Source: Tieghemiomyces parasiticus
Taxonomy: Eukaryota; Kickxellomycota; Dimargaritomycetes; Dimargaritales; Dimargaritaceae
NCBI GenBank assembly: GCA_027575765.1
Contig: JANBPT010000003.1
Span: 1 to 64,000, forward strand
DNA length: 64,000 nt
Reading direction: 5' to 3'
Part shown: one piece after another, positions 44,039 through 53,806 of the stretch
How the letters are laid out: the number at the start of each line of letters is the position of its first letter
Position numbering within the stretch: the first letter of the stretch is position 1
Program-made: the position numbers and the translations under genes
The notes under the pieces: model-generated
The model's database searches: none
What the model saw: only the letters and a program-made list of their open reading frames with translations
Told to the model about the DNA's origin: nothing

Positions 44039-45201
44039 ATGGCTACTCTTAAGCAGAACATCCCCCTCGCGGTGTACCAGGGTATTGTCGACTTCTTGCG
44101 CCAGAAAGTCCCTCCTCACCTCATTCCGAAGGTCGGCATCGTGTGCGGCTCCGGGCTGGGCGGCCTGGCCTCGACCATGGACGACGGCACCTTCACCATT
44201 GACTACAGCGACATTCCGAACTTCCCCCAAGCCACCGGTAAGTGACCCCTCCTTCCATATCTGCTGTGGCCCAACTGACGGCCGGGCCTATGCGGTTCGG
44301 GACGAACACCCGCGGCTGACCCAGAGTAACGTGGTCCCTGGTGGCTGGCCCAGTGGCGGCGGGGGCTCCCTCACCGAAACTCCAAGCCACCCAACTGACC
44401 CGGCCTCCCGTGCCTCCACACGTCTCCACATTCGCACTGTGACCAGTCAGTGGCCATGCAGGTAAACTGGTGTTTGGCATCCTGAGTGGCAAACCCACGG
44501 TGTGCCTGGTAGGCCGGTTCCACTTTTACGAGGGTTACCAGCTCGACGCCACCACCCTGCCCCTCCGAGTCATGCACCTGCTGGGGGTGGAGACCGTGCT
44601 GGTCACCAATGCCACTGGCAGTCTCAACGAGCGGTTCAACGTGGGCGATCTGGTGCTGATCAAGGATCACGTGTCGCTCCCCAGCTTGGCTGGGCTGAAC
44701 CCGCTGGTAGGTCCCAACCTGCCCGAGTTTGGCCCGCGGTTCCCGGCCGTGTCGGACGTGTATGACTTTGACCTGCGTGTGCTGATGGCCGAGACCTTCT
44801 ATAAGGACCCGTCCTACCAGTCCCACGGGATCAACCTCCACGAGGGCGTCTACACCTTCGTGTCGGGTCCCAGCTATGAGTCCCGAGCCGAGGGTCGGTT
44901 TCTGCGCTCTATTGGCGCCGACGTGGTCGGTATGAGCACTATCCCGGAAATCATCACGGCCGCCCACTGCGGTCTCCGACTCCTCTGCATGTCCCTGGTC
45001 ACCAACCAGGTGCTCATCCGGCCTGAGCCCAGTGCCCTAGACGAGGCCAAGCGTCGCCTCCAGGTCGGTGGCTCGGCCGTCACCGCCGCCAGCCTGGCCG
45101 AGCAGGAAATCAAGGCCACCCACGAGGAAGTCCTGGCCATGAGCGCCACCCGGTCCTTAGCCGTCGAGAAATTAGTCACCGCGTTCGTTGCCGCCCTCTA
45201 A
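44039..45201 (+). CDS. PNP1: Purine nucleoside phosphorylase (trimeric, PNP1), two exons
   Basis: Exons are 44039-44237 and 44447-45201, giving 317 residues. The acceptor is gtgaccag at 44446: it restores T-V-S-G-H-A-G-K-L-V-F-G across the junction, the conserved V-x-GHAG loop. Using the next CAG acceptor would delete it. The phosphate loop is IVCGSGLGGLAS (34-45). Further motifs are GRFHFYEGYQL, GVETVLVTNATGSLN, FVSGPSYESRAEGRFLR with the base-contacting Glu, GADVVGMSTIPEIITA, and SLVTNQV with the Asn that binds N7/O6. Known role: phosphorolysis of inosine and guanosine to base + ribose-1-phosphate. A 26-residue segment near the C-terminus (LIRPEPSALDEAKRR onward) is longer than in human PNP. 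Confidence 0.96.
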
Positions 45202-45517
45202 CCAAGTACGATGTTTGACTACCGGAGGTCATTGTATCGGTCTCGCTTTCCGCTTTCCGCTCCCCACTCCATCCCCCCTTTTTTTTTTGAGGCCGCGCCC
45301 CTTCGTCCATATATAGGTCAAACTCTGAATACCACCAGTCTCGGTTGTTTTCTTTTTTAGCGGCGAATGGGTCATTTGCTAAATATACGTATTTAAACAG
45401 GTTGCCCCGTGGGTCAAAGATTTGGTGTACAAAATCAGGATATCGGAGCTCCAGGCAGGTAATCAAACACGGCGGGTAGGCGCGTGGGAACTGCCCCACT
45501 GAAAGTGCGTACACCAT
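45176..45517 (-). CDS. Hypothetical 113-residue open frame between PNP and SRP19
   Basis: ATG at 45517, no intron needed. The first 77 residues have natural-looking composition: CLITCLELRYPDFVHQIFDP, then GNLFKYVYLANDPFAAKKEN and DWWYSEFDLYMDEG. The rest is Lys/Ser/Thr-rich and its last 26 bases overlap the end of PNP on the opposite strand. No family is recognised. It sits only 48 bp beyond the SRP19 stop, so it may be 3'-UTR sequence, an exon of an unrecognised gene, or chance. Confidence 0.3.
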   Translation of the reverse strand: MVYALSVGQFPRAYPPCLITCLELRYPDFVHQIFDPRGNLFKYVYLANDPFAAKKENNRDWWYSEFDLYMDEGARPQKKKGGWSGERKAESETDTMTSGSQTSYLVRGRQRTR

Positions 45518-45565
45518 CCGTTAACCCAGGGACGGTAGCTTATGAGGGGCTTCTACCGGGCCGCC

Positions 45566-46718
45566 TTAAACTAAACGGGCATTCTTCTTGCCCTTTTTTC
45601 CGCCTTTCTCGGCTTTGGCGGCCTTCTTACTCGGGGTGGCGGGGGTGCTGGATTCCAGGGCCCGGGGGGCGGCGTTAGACCGCATGGCGGGGGCCGGGGT
45701 GGGTTTGGGCGCCGGCGGCTCCTCCATTAGCTGCTTGAGCTGCTTGCGGATCTCCTCTTCGGTAAAATCTGGCTCGTTCAACGTCACGGACTGCATAGTC
45801 TCGGGCAAAAGCTTGGCCACCCGCTGGTACAAGGTATTGCCTATAGGTGTGATGAAGGCAACCGGGGAGATGGTATTTAAAAGGGGTGATGATTGTCGGG
45901 TTAGTCGGCGACGCCCGTACGGGATAGGGGTACCTGTAGATTGGTCCATCAGCAGGCCTAGTCCGGCCAGGCCGATGCGGCTACGTACGGTTAGGAATCG
46001 AGGCGAGGGCAGGGCTACCATCAGGGTTTTTGAGCTGCACCTTGACGCGGCCAGGGTTGAGGAAGTCCCGAGGGTGAATTTTCTCCGGCTAAAATGTGGG
46101 TACGTACGGGTGGGGCGGGTGGCGTAGAAGGGACGTGTGAGTGCGATACATTTGAAGGCCCAGAAGACACCGTTTTTGGTTGGATGGAGTTCCAAAGGCA
46201 TTCTGACGAGCCCAGTCACAGTGGTGCTCATTACCAGGGGCTTACCTCGAAGAGCAGCTGGAGGTGTAGGTCGCTCACGGCCTCGGCCAGGTGTTGGGCA
46301 CGTGGCCGGTCGACAGCTAGGTCTTTGCCTACCCGGCGACCGTCCTGGACAGAGCGATTGCGATCAAAGTAGATAGGGTAGAGGCAAACCCAACTGTCAA
46401 GCGACCGATGTGACGTCGAGAGTGGAGGGGGGGGGGTTCATGGCAAGGGTAGTGGCCGTTGGGTTAGCGCGTCGCTTCGGGTGAGAGACAGGCATTCTGC
46501 AAACCCGCGACCAATAGGAACCGACTCGCAAGGGGGGTTTACCGCTTTTACCTTTTGAACTGAGAAGAGTCCTCCACGTAGCGGATGTTGCGCTCTGGGG
46601 CACTGGGGAATGCTGAGGCCGGGACCATCGGCAGGGGAAAGTCCATGTTATCAATATCGTCGTCGCTGCCGTCCTCGATCGTGACCGCGGGCGCCTTGCC
46701 CTTGCCTTGGTGACTCAT
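45566..46718 (-). CDS. SEC65: Signal recognition particle subunit SRP19 (Sec65), four exons
   Basis: Exons are 46718-46552, 46393-46246, 46088-45989 and 45840-45566, in phase, giving 229 residues. Exon 1 is acidic (IEDGSDDDIDNMDFPLP) and ends at QFK. Exon 2 has WVCLYPIYFDRNRSVQDGRR, the conserved SRP19 core start, and AEAVSDLHLQLLFE. Exon 3 gives PEKIHPRDFLNPGRVKVQLK, the counterpart of the R-GRVRVQLK strand. Exon 4 gives TLYQRVAKLLPETM and a Lys-rich tail (KKAAKAEKGGKKGKKN). Known role: SRP19 clamps helices 6 and 8 of SRP RNA so that SRP54 can bind; assembly occurs in the nucleolus. The human-like compact form suits this fungus. Divergent from GPI13. Confidence 0.93.
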
Positions 46719-47199
46719 GCTGAAGAGAGGCTGGGTAAGATAAGAAGTGGTCGTGTACGGCGCGGTGCTAGATGGACTGTCCAAGTCAACGGTTGACTAG
46801 GAGAAGAAAGTGCCACGGAGAGATGGGGGGGGGGGTAGGCAAGGGTGCGTATCTGACGGGCGGATACGGGAAATGGGCCAAGTGGAATGGGAAGGGGAGA
46901 CACACCAGTAGGGAAATACAAACTGCCGAACGTACCCTTGCATACACGGCTGAGGGTCGGGGTTACCAGTTTGCCACCCGATGGATCGCGTTTGGAGGTG
47001 CGACCATGCTCAGGAGCTAAACCTTGCCTACTTCTCTCTGCTGGACGTTGCCTCGCAGCATTGGTTGATAGGTGCAAATATTTCTGAACGAGCCCGTTCG
47101 GACAGCCCTTGTACTTCTTGGACCTCGTCCTCTCCCCAATGCCTAACACTACTCCGCACCCGGCCTAGGCTTTTCACCAACCTTGTTACAACCTTCGCT
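46719..47199. other. Divergent promoter region between SRP19 and GPI13
   Basis: A 481-bp spacer with a G11 run at 46825-46835. No separate gene is seen; the GPI13 frame is open upstream of its ATG, but the sequence is not conserved. Confidence 0.55.
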
Positions 47200-50052
47200 A
47201 TGCGGCAATTTGGTTTGTGGCTGCTCCTAGTCGCCCTAGAGCTGACCGGACTGTACCTGTTCACCACGGGATTCTTCCCGTACAAGCGCAGTCTACCTGG
47301 CTTCGCCACCTTTCCGCCCTCTTCCACCAGCACCTCCCGCCCGCCCACTGCCACCTATGACCGTCTGGTTCTTATGGTGGTGGATGCCCTCCGCTTCGAC
47401 TTCGTCCTGGACCCATCCACCTCCGCCATGGCCTACACGCAGGGGCTCATTCGGAAGGACCGAGCGCGGGCCTATATCGCACGGGCCGCTCCGCCCACAG
47501 TTACCATGCCCTGCCTCAAGGCCCTGACCACGGGCTCAACTCCAAATTTTCTGGACGCCGTGCTGAATATCGTGGAGGGTGACACGTCGGCCACGCTCAC
47601 CAGCGCCGACAATGTGCTCTGGCAGTTCCGCCACGCCGCGGGAAAGCGCCTGGCCTTCTATGGCGACGACACATGGCTGCGGCTGTTCCCGAACTTGTTC
47701 GATCGCTATGAAGGGACCACGTCGTTTTTTGTCACCGACACCGTCGAGGTCGATCGGAACGTTACCCGTCACCTGCCGGCTGAACTCGAGCGCGACGACT
47801 GGGATGTCCTGATTTTGCATTACCTGGGCTTGGACCATATTGGCCATCTCGAAGGGCCCCGCAGTCAACGCATGGCCCCAAAACAACACGAGATGGACCA
47901 GGTGGTCGAGCTGATCCACCGCCGTCTGCTGGCGGACGACGCTGCCCGTAAAGCCCGCGACCCCGCTGCCCTACCATCCCTGTTTGTACTGCTTGGTGAC
48001 CACGGCATGAACAACCTGGGTAACCACGGGGGTACGTCGGTCGGGGAGACGTCCCCGGCCCTGGTGTTTATGGGTTCGCCGCTTGACGGGCCAGCCGCCG
48101 GCGATGAGGAGGCCCCACGCCTATCCCACTACGCTGGCACGGATACCCTCCCAACGTATGGCATTGTCAATCAGGTCGACTTAGTCCCCACACTCAGCGT
48201 CCTCTTTGGCACGCCCATCCCACGCAACAACCTGGGCGCTCTTATTCCGGCCCTGCTCGCTGGTCGCTCAGTGGAGGACCGGGCCCGAGCGTGGCAAACT
48301 AACGCCGACCAGATCCTGGCCGTGGTCCGATCTAACCACCCAGATTTTGTGGCCACCCACCCGCGCTGGCTCGCCAACCCGGCCAGCCTTCCGGTGGCAG
48401 ACTGCGACACCATCACCCCGCCGGAGGCCGGTCTCGACCTGGCGCGGCTACAGTGTTACTACACCCGAGCTCGACATTTAACAGAGCAGGGAACCGCCCC
48501 CGACCTTGCACTAGCCGCCCGCCACTACGCTGGTTTGGTACGGTACGCCGGAGCAGCCATGTCGGCTTCCTTTAGCAACTATAACCTCCCGCGCATGTTG
48601 GCCGGGATCGCCGTCCTAAGCCTTTCCCTAGGCCTGGCCCTTGTGCCGTTCCTGCCGACCCTCACGCGGATTCGGACCAGCCGAATTCTTGGCTTATTCA
48701 CGGTCAATTTGGCGGGCAACCCGTACTGGTTCCCCGCCTGGCTATTCCTGCTCATGGTGGTCACCTACATGGTCACATTGTTGGGCACCAGCTACGTTGA
48801 GGACGAACAGTACTTTTGGTATTGGTGGCAAACCAATTTGCTGGCCCTGCAGCTGGTACGGATCCTCCGAGCCCCCGCTGCGGCCTTTCCCGTCGCGGCC
48901 AGCCGCGAGTGGACTGCGGGATGTCTAGGCCTCCAGCTAGTGCTGTGGCGTCTGGCTCAACAATGGAACGACGCCGGCACGCGGTTACGTGACATTAAGG
49001 ACATCCGTAGCCTCCTTGGTAATCAGTTCGATTCCGTCACGGCTGGTCTTTTGCTCTTGACCCTTGTGCTTGTGGCTGCGCACCAGTGGCAGATGTTATC
49101 CCCAGGTCGGTCTTACCACGCCTACGTGGCTCGAGCGGCTACCGCGGGTCTGGCCGTAAGCGTGTTCGGCTCTCACCTCCTCTCGCAGGGCCCCGACGGC
49201 CTTGTCCAGGCCCCCGCGGTGTACCTGGCGGTGGCCCATTGGGGAGCCGCGTTAGCCACAGGGTCTACCTTTGCCCAAGTGGCCTACGTACTCTATGGGG
49301 TCTCCCTCTTGGCCACTGTCGCTTGGGCCTACGATGCCCGGTGCAGGCACCCCGCGGAGCGATCCCGAATCTACCTCGTTGCTGGTCGGTCAGCACTTGC
49401 CACCCTTACCCTCCTCCTCGTGCTACTGAACCGCCTGTCTAATGCTGGCCTCCTCCTCATCTTCCACCTGCTCCTGCGCCTCGACGCCCCGACTCGGAAC
49501 TATTATACAACCCACCAGCCCATCCTCCCGACTGCCGTCTCCCTGCTGGCCATCTCGGCCTCCTTCTACAATTTTGGCTACTCGAACTCACTCGCCACCG
49601 TTGACCTCAGCATGGCCTACACTGGCGTGGCAGCTTACCAGGTGGGACTGGTAGGTTTACTCACCTACGTATCCAACTGGTCGGGTCCGATTTTCTGGAG
49701 TGCGGCCGCAGCCCTCGGGCCGGTCGAAGGGCAGGCGTTAACGGGGCAGTGGGTCAAGACCCCCGCGCCACCCACTCAGCCTCGGGGGGAATCCTCCGTG
49801 CAAAGGCCACTGGTACCCGCGACCCCAGGGGTTGGATCCCGTCTTGCCCGCCGGGCCGTCGCGGTGTTTACATTGGGCCAAGTATTTGCCCTCTTCTTCC
49901 TAACTATAGTAGTTACCATCCAACGCCGGCATCTGTTCATCTGGTCAGTATTCTCCCCAAAATTCCTGTTCCAGGTCGTGTGGACCGTCCATTTTATATT
50001 TACCTTGGGTGGTAGTCTGTGGCTTTCTGGGTGGCTGGCGACCACTGGGTAG
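47200..50052 (+). CDS. GPI13: GPI ethanolamine phosphate transferase 3 (Gpi13/PIG-O)
   Basis: A single exon of 950 residues; ATG at 47200 starts the signal-anchor MRQFGLWLLLVALELTGLYL. The alkaline-phosphatase-like lumenal domain follows: MVVDALRFDF with a metal Asp at 62, PPTVTMPCLKALTTGSTPNF with the Thr nucleophile at about 102, HYLGLDHIGHLEGPRS, and LGDHGMNNLGNHGGTSVGE near 265. About 12-14 membrane helices fill residues 450-950. The motif set matches PIG-O (which adds the bridging EtN-P to the third mannose) rather than Mcd4/PIG-N or Gpi7/PIG-G. Acts in the ER membrane with Gpi11/PIG-F. Downstream consumers of such anchors include the GPI protein at 37.9 kb. Confidence 0.95.
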   Translation: MRQFGLWLLLVALELTGLYLFTTGFFPYKRSLPGFATFPPSSTSTSRPPTATYDRLVLMVVDALRFDFVLDPSTSAMAYTQGLIRKDRARAYIARAAPPTVTMPCLKALTTGSTPNFLDAVLNIVEGDTSATLTSADNVLWQFRHAAGKRLAFYGDDTWLRLFPNLFDRYEGTTSFFVTDTVEVDRNVTRHLPAELERDDWDVLILHYLGLDHIGHLEGPRSQRMAPKQHEMDQVVELIHRRLLADDAARKARDPAALPSLFVLLGDHGMNNLGNHGGTSVGETSPALVFMGSPLDGPAAGDEEAPRLSHYAGTDTLPTYGIVNQVDLVPTLSVLFGTPIPRNNLGALIPALLAGRSVEDRARAWQTNADQILAVVRSNHPDFVATHPRWLANPASLPVADCDTITPPEAGLDLARLQCYYTRARHLTEQGTAPDLALAARHYAGLVRYAGAAMSASFSNYNLPRMLAGIAVLSLSLGLALVPFLPTLTRIRTSRILGLFTVNLAGNPYWFPAWLFLLMVVTYMVTLLGTSYVEDEQYFWYWWQTNLLALQLVRILRAPAAAFPVAASREWTAGCLGLQLVLWRLAQQWNDAGTRLRDIKDIRSLLGNQFDSVTAGLLLLTLVLVAAHQWQMLSPGRSYHAYVARAATAGLAVSVFGSHLLSQGPDGLVQAPAVYLAVAHWGAALATGSTFAQVAYVLYGVSLLATVAWAYDARCRHPAERSRIYLVAGRSALATLTLLLVLLNRLSNAGLLLIFHLLLRLDAPTRNYYTTHQPILPTAVSLLAISASFYNFGYSNSLATVDLSMAYTGVAAYQVGLVGLLTYVSNWSGPIFWSAAAALGPVEGQALTGQWVKTPAPPTQPRGESSVQRPLVPATPGVGSRLARRAVAVFTLGQVFALFFLTIVVTIQRRHLFIWSVFSPKFLFQVVWTVHFIFTLGGSLWLSGWLATTG

Positions 50053-50286
50053 CCTTGCTTATGTCCCTCTTAATTCTCCATTTCACCCCCTTCCCCGCGT
50101 CCCCCATTCATCTCAACTCCGCTGACGAACATTACCATCCTTCTATGAAAATAGCTTTAATAACGGGGAAACGAAAAATAAGGTACTTGGGTCATCGGGT
50201 AACGCACAGGCCAAGAAAGGGCATTCCGACCTACTGTACCCGTGTACAGAGGCATACTAATCGCCGGAAGGTAGTGACCGATCTTA

Positions 50287-51378
50287 CTAGGCCTCGGGCT
50301 GAGCGTCGGTGGGCGACCGAGAGATGTGCTCCTCAAACACGTGGAGCCCGATACGGCCTTCCATATCAGTTTCGCTCATGACGGACTCGAGTTCGTTGGT
50401 ACGCTGCGTGACAAGATGTTCGGAATTCTGCTCAACGTGGTAGTTGGAGCCGATGGTACGGGCGCCGAGGTCAGCGAGTTCGTTCGCGGCGGGTGAATCG
50501 CCAAACACACGCTGGAGGTACGCGTCGATATTGTCCTTGGTCACGAAGGTTTGGGCGTTGTAAAACAGGGCCACCATCTGCTCGCGAAGCTGATGGCGAC
50601 GGGCGTCGTCGACTTCCTGCTTATTCTGCAGGCGGCGGGCGGCACGTTCCTCAAAGAACCGCTTGCGGTCCTCGGGGCTACTGAACGCCTTGACCAGGGT
50701 AGACTCGATCGGCGCGTCCTTCATCACGGTGGTACCCTGTGCATTCAGCAGGTTCTCGGCTGAGTACGGGTCACTGCTGACCTGGGCTTGGAAATCCGCC
50801 CGGGCCTGTCGCTGCTCCTCGCGCTTCGCCCGGGCCTCCTGGCGACGGGCCTCTACCGCGCGCGCCTCGGACTCCCGGCGCGTGTCCGAAAGGGTCAGGC
50901 TGTCAGCCCGGAAATCGTAGCGGGACCGCGTAAGTTCGCGGTCGTACAGGATCTGTGGCGATGTCTTAGGCCGGTCCTGCAGCGTCTGGCGCTTGGAAGG
51001 GCCCTCCAGGTCTACCCGCGTCATGGGGGGTTTTTTAGGAGGCGGCTGCGCCGACCACGTCTTGGCCTTTTCCTTCTTCAGCTCCTCCGGGTCCCTACCA
51101 GTCGCTTTGGCCTCCTTTTTGCGCTGCTTGGCGGCCTTCTTGGACTCCGGAGGAAACCATAGCTTCTTAGGAGGCACGAACCCCGGCGCGTAACCACACA
51201 CCCCTGGGATGTAACCGTTCGGTAGGGTCGATGGATCCGGCAGGTTTTCAAGGTGCTTGTTCGGGGTGATGAGTCGGTAGTGGCGCGACTTAAAACGACG
51301 AGCCACGGTGAGCGGCCCCTGCCGCAGAACGGAGGGGGCCGCAGGAAGAGTACGAAACGACGTAAACGGTAGGCTCAT
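50287..51378 (-). CDS. PET123: Mitochondrial small-subunit ribosomal protein mS26 (Pet123-like)
   Basis: A single exon of 363 residues from ATG at 51378. The presequence MSLPFTSFRTLPAAPSVLRQ continues into basic sequence. The middle is a long charged helix (RRESEARAVEARRQEARAKR) typical of mS26. The C-terminal third has ENLLNAQGTTVMKDAP, a basic helix, and MVALFYNAQTFVTKDNIDAY, close to the L-Y-x-A-x-x-F-I/V-T motif conserved in fungal Pet123. The assignment rests on this motif plus layout and is therefore less certain than for other genes here. Known role: structural component of the mitoribosome head/body. Its stop lies 234 bp from that of convergent GPI13. Confidence 0.62.
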   Translation of the reverse strand: MSLPFTSFRTLPAAPSVLRQGPLTVARRFKSRHYRLITPNKHLENLPDPSTLPNGYIPGVCGYAPGFVPPKKLWFPPESKKAAKQRKKEAKATGRDPEELKKEKAKTWSAQPPPKKPPMTRVDLEGPSKRQTLQDRPKTSPQILYDRELTRSRYDFRADSLTLSDTRRESEARAVEARRQEARAKREEQRQARADFQAQVSSDPYSAENLLNAQGTTVMKDAPIESTLVKAFSSPEDRKRFFEERAARRLQNKQEVDDARRHQLREQMVALFYNAQTFVTKDNIDAYLQRVFGDSPAANELADLGARTIGSNYHVEQNSEHLVTQRTNELESVMSETDMEGRIGLHVFEEHISRSPTDAQPEA

Positions 51379-51927
51379 GGTGATGCACTCGATTGAAACG
51401 GTAAAGGTGAGGGAGAGTGGGACGAGGACGCAAGGGATCAACGAGTAGCCAAGGCACTAGTGCAAGAAGGTAACGGGAATGCCACCAGTCGCAATGGTTA
51501 CCGCGGGTTGGTGGTGGTGGTGATCAGTGAGGTAAGGGCTTGCAATTGGCCGATCCGCAAGGGCCCGGAATCTACCGCAAATCAGCCCAGCTACAAACTG
51601 TACCCTATGTTCACGCCAACACTGGGTGGCTCGACGGTAGACGAACCACTACATTCACGTGACTGTATCGGCTGGCTTGCTGACAGGCCAACCGTACTCC
51701 TCTCCCCCCGCCCTTTGCCCAACGGAGTCGAGGGCAACGTGCAACGCTGGTTGCTAGCTATGGAAATTGATAGTATACTATGGCAAAGTAAGACTGGACT
51801 TTTATTCATAGCAATGCAAACTTGCGAGTAAAGTTATGATGGAAATTTACAGAGAAAACCAAAGGTTGTTCTTACTGGCCCATACCAGTGGATGAACAGA
51901 CCAAAGAGAGGAGGCGAGGGAACAGGA
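51379..51927. other. Intergenic between the mS26 gene and the small secreted protein gene
   Basis: Contains the mS26 promoter side and, at 51801-51806, the poly(A) signal of the secreted protein gene. No gene is seen. Confidence 0.5.
51801..51806 (-). terminator. Poly(A) signal AATAAA of the small secreted protein gene
   Basis: Reverse-strand hexamer about 120 nt after the stop at 51928. Confidence 0.55.
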
Positions 51928-52197
51928 TTAGTGGTGTTTGCCGCTAATTTTACTGGCGATGGCGTTACTGATGCTAACGAAGCCCTGGGTAAGGCCGTTG
52001 GCCATGTTGCTTGTCGCGTAACCCTTGTTCGCTGCCTCCTGGTTCTTGCGCCACTGTTTCTGTCCCTTGACATAATCGCTATCAAAGATACTGCGGCGCT
52101 GCAGGGCCTGAACTTCATGCGCTGGCGCGGCCGTCACTTCCGTGGCGGATAGGGCAATGATGGCAGCACAGGCGGCGACGAGAAGATGGAACTGCAT
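51928..52197 (-). CDS. Small secreted protein with dibasic processing site
   Basis: A single exon of 89 residues from ATG at 52197. The signal peptide MQFHLLVAACAAIIALSATE (cleavage probably after VTAA) precedes a short propeptide (PAHEVQALQ) ending in RR at 34-35, a likely Kex2 site. The mature 54-residue part begins SIFDSDYVKGQKQWRKNQEA, has no Cys, and ends NAIASKISGKHH. I know no family for it. The layout suits a secreted peptide, effector-like or wall-associated, but this is inference. A TATAAATA box lies 154 nt upstream of the ATG. Confidence 0.78.
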   Translation of the reverse strand: MQFHLLVAACAAIIALSATEVTAAPAHEVQALQRRSIFDSDYVKGQKQWRKNQEAANKGYATSNMANGLTQGFVSISNAIASKISGKHH

Positions 52198-52350
52198 GGT
52201 GATGGATAAAGCGGGTGGAATTGGGAAGTAGGTGGAACGGAAGGAGATCCGATGTAGTAGGCGGAAGGTGTGGTGCGGCAGCGGGCTGTGAAGTATTTGG
52301 CGAGTAAGGTAATGATGTCGAATAAATAAAACGTGGGGCCGACCTGGTGG

Positions 52351-52358
52351 TATTTATA
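52351..52358 (-). promoter_or_regulatory. TATA box (TATAAATA) of the small secreted protein gene
   Basis: Reverse-strand octamer within cctataaatacc, 154 nt upstream of the ATG at 52197. Confidence 0.65.
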
Positions 52359-53786
52359 GGACTTTGTGGAGGAGCGAAAAAAAAATATTATTGCCCGTGT
52401 GACTATCAACCAGGTAACCCACCGCCCAGCGCTCGTCTAATGCCAAAGACGTCGGCCGGAGCGAGGGAATCATCCTCTCCGTTAGTAGATTGTACACGTG
52501 TCCACGGTTGGGCAGTGGCGGTCCGCCGCGGATCTCTCCGTCCGGACCTACTCAGTAAGGTGGCAAGGTGTAGTTGAATATTCCAAGTTACACGTGGCGC
52601 TAACGGTCACCGACAGCCGAGCGAAAAGCTGACAGACCAGATAAACCCGAACGGCCCTCATACTTTTACCCTAAGCCAGAAAAAAAAGAGCACAGCGATG
52701 CGACTGTGTTTTAGAAAGGTTGGGGCGGGAAGGCGCCGGGACTAGAGTATGGTAAATGGGAAAACAGGGCTCATTGTAAATAAAAAAAATCATGTACGCC
52801 ATGAAGGACTCTCTGCACAACGACCAGACGTCCGGCGACACACCGTTGAGCCGGTAAATGATTTATGGCAGGGCCTGCAAATTAGAGCGGCTCTGCGCCA
52901 ATGACTCCGACCCGGCCATTTGCATGCAGGGATGGTCGTTGGAACCTGGAATTCCGATATCACCCGTTAAGTTTAATCTTAGGTCATGAATTGCGCCACC
53001 GCCACGACCACGTATGGCGGAACGTTGCTGCTACCTGAGGTAAAAGCTCTACTCGTCCCTCTACATCGTCAGTTAGTAACGATGAAGTTGGAAGAGAGAC
53101 CATATCATTTATGCATTGACATTATGCTACCAGCGTTGCCGTGATAGACGGCTAAACACCGTAAGGATGCCAAACAAAAGGAATATCAGCTGCTGAATTT
53201 AATAGGGAGATTCGGACAGTATCAAATCTTTGACACCTGGCAGCTGAGTTAATAGCAGAACCTGGTGGGATGGATTTTCCTTGTACAGCACCATTGATAA
53301 GTCCCATAGGGACCAGGCATCTAATATTTAAACAGATACGGCCGCGCACATCTGCGTTCACATATCGTCGACTACTGAGCGTGGCGGTGATAGAATAGAA
53401 AAATAGGTGACAGCTATGTAAAAGGCACTGCATATCACCCAGTACCAGAAATTCGCCCAGTAAACGCCATTCTGACATGCCTGGGCCGATGGGAGCTTGC
53501 CTAGCTACCGAGCTTCTTCACACCACAATATACATCACTGCAGGGCCATGAAGTGAGCAGGCAACTGCCCCTGTCGGTTGTTGGCCACCAACTGGCCACG
53601 CTACACAGTCAGCCGGGGCCGCCCTTTAGTGACGCGCCTTTCAGTGGATGTGAAGAATGGTATTGTAGAGTAGTTGAACTACTAGATGTCGATCGTGTAA
53701 TAGGGAGAATACGTAACTAATAGCCAAGAGGTTGGAAGGCAGTAGGTAGTGAAGTGACAAGAAGGCAGATGGCCAGGAAAAGAACT

Positions 53787-53806
53787 CTCTCTCTATATAT
53801 ATATAT
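53787..53806. repeat. CT/TA microsatellite
   Basis: A (CT)n run passes directly into a (TA)n run in intergenic DNA. Confidence 0.75.
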
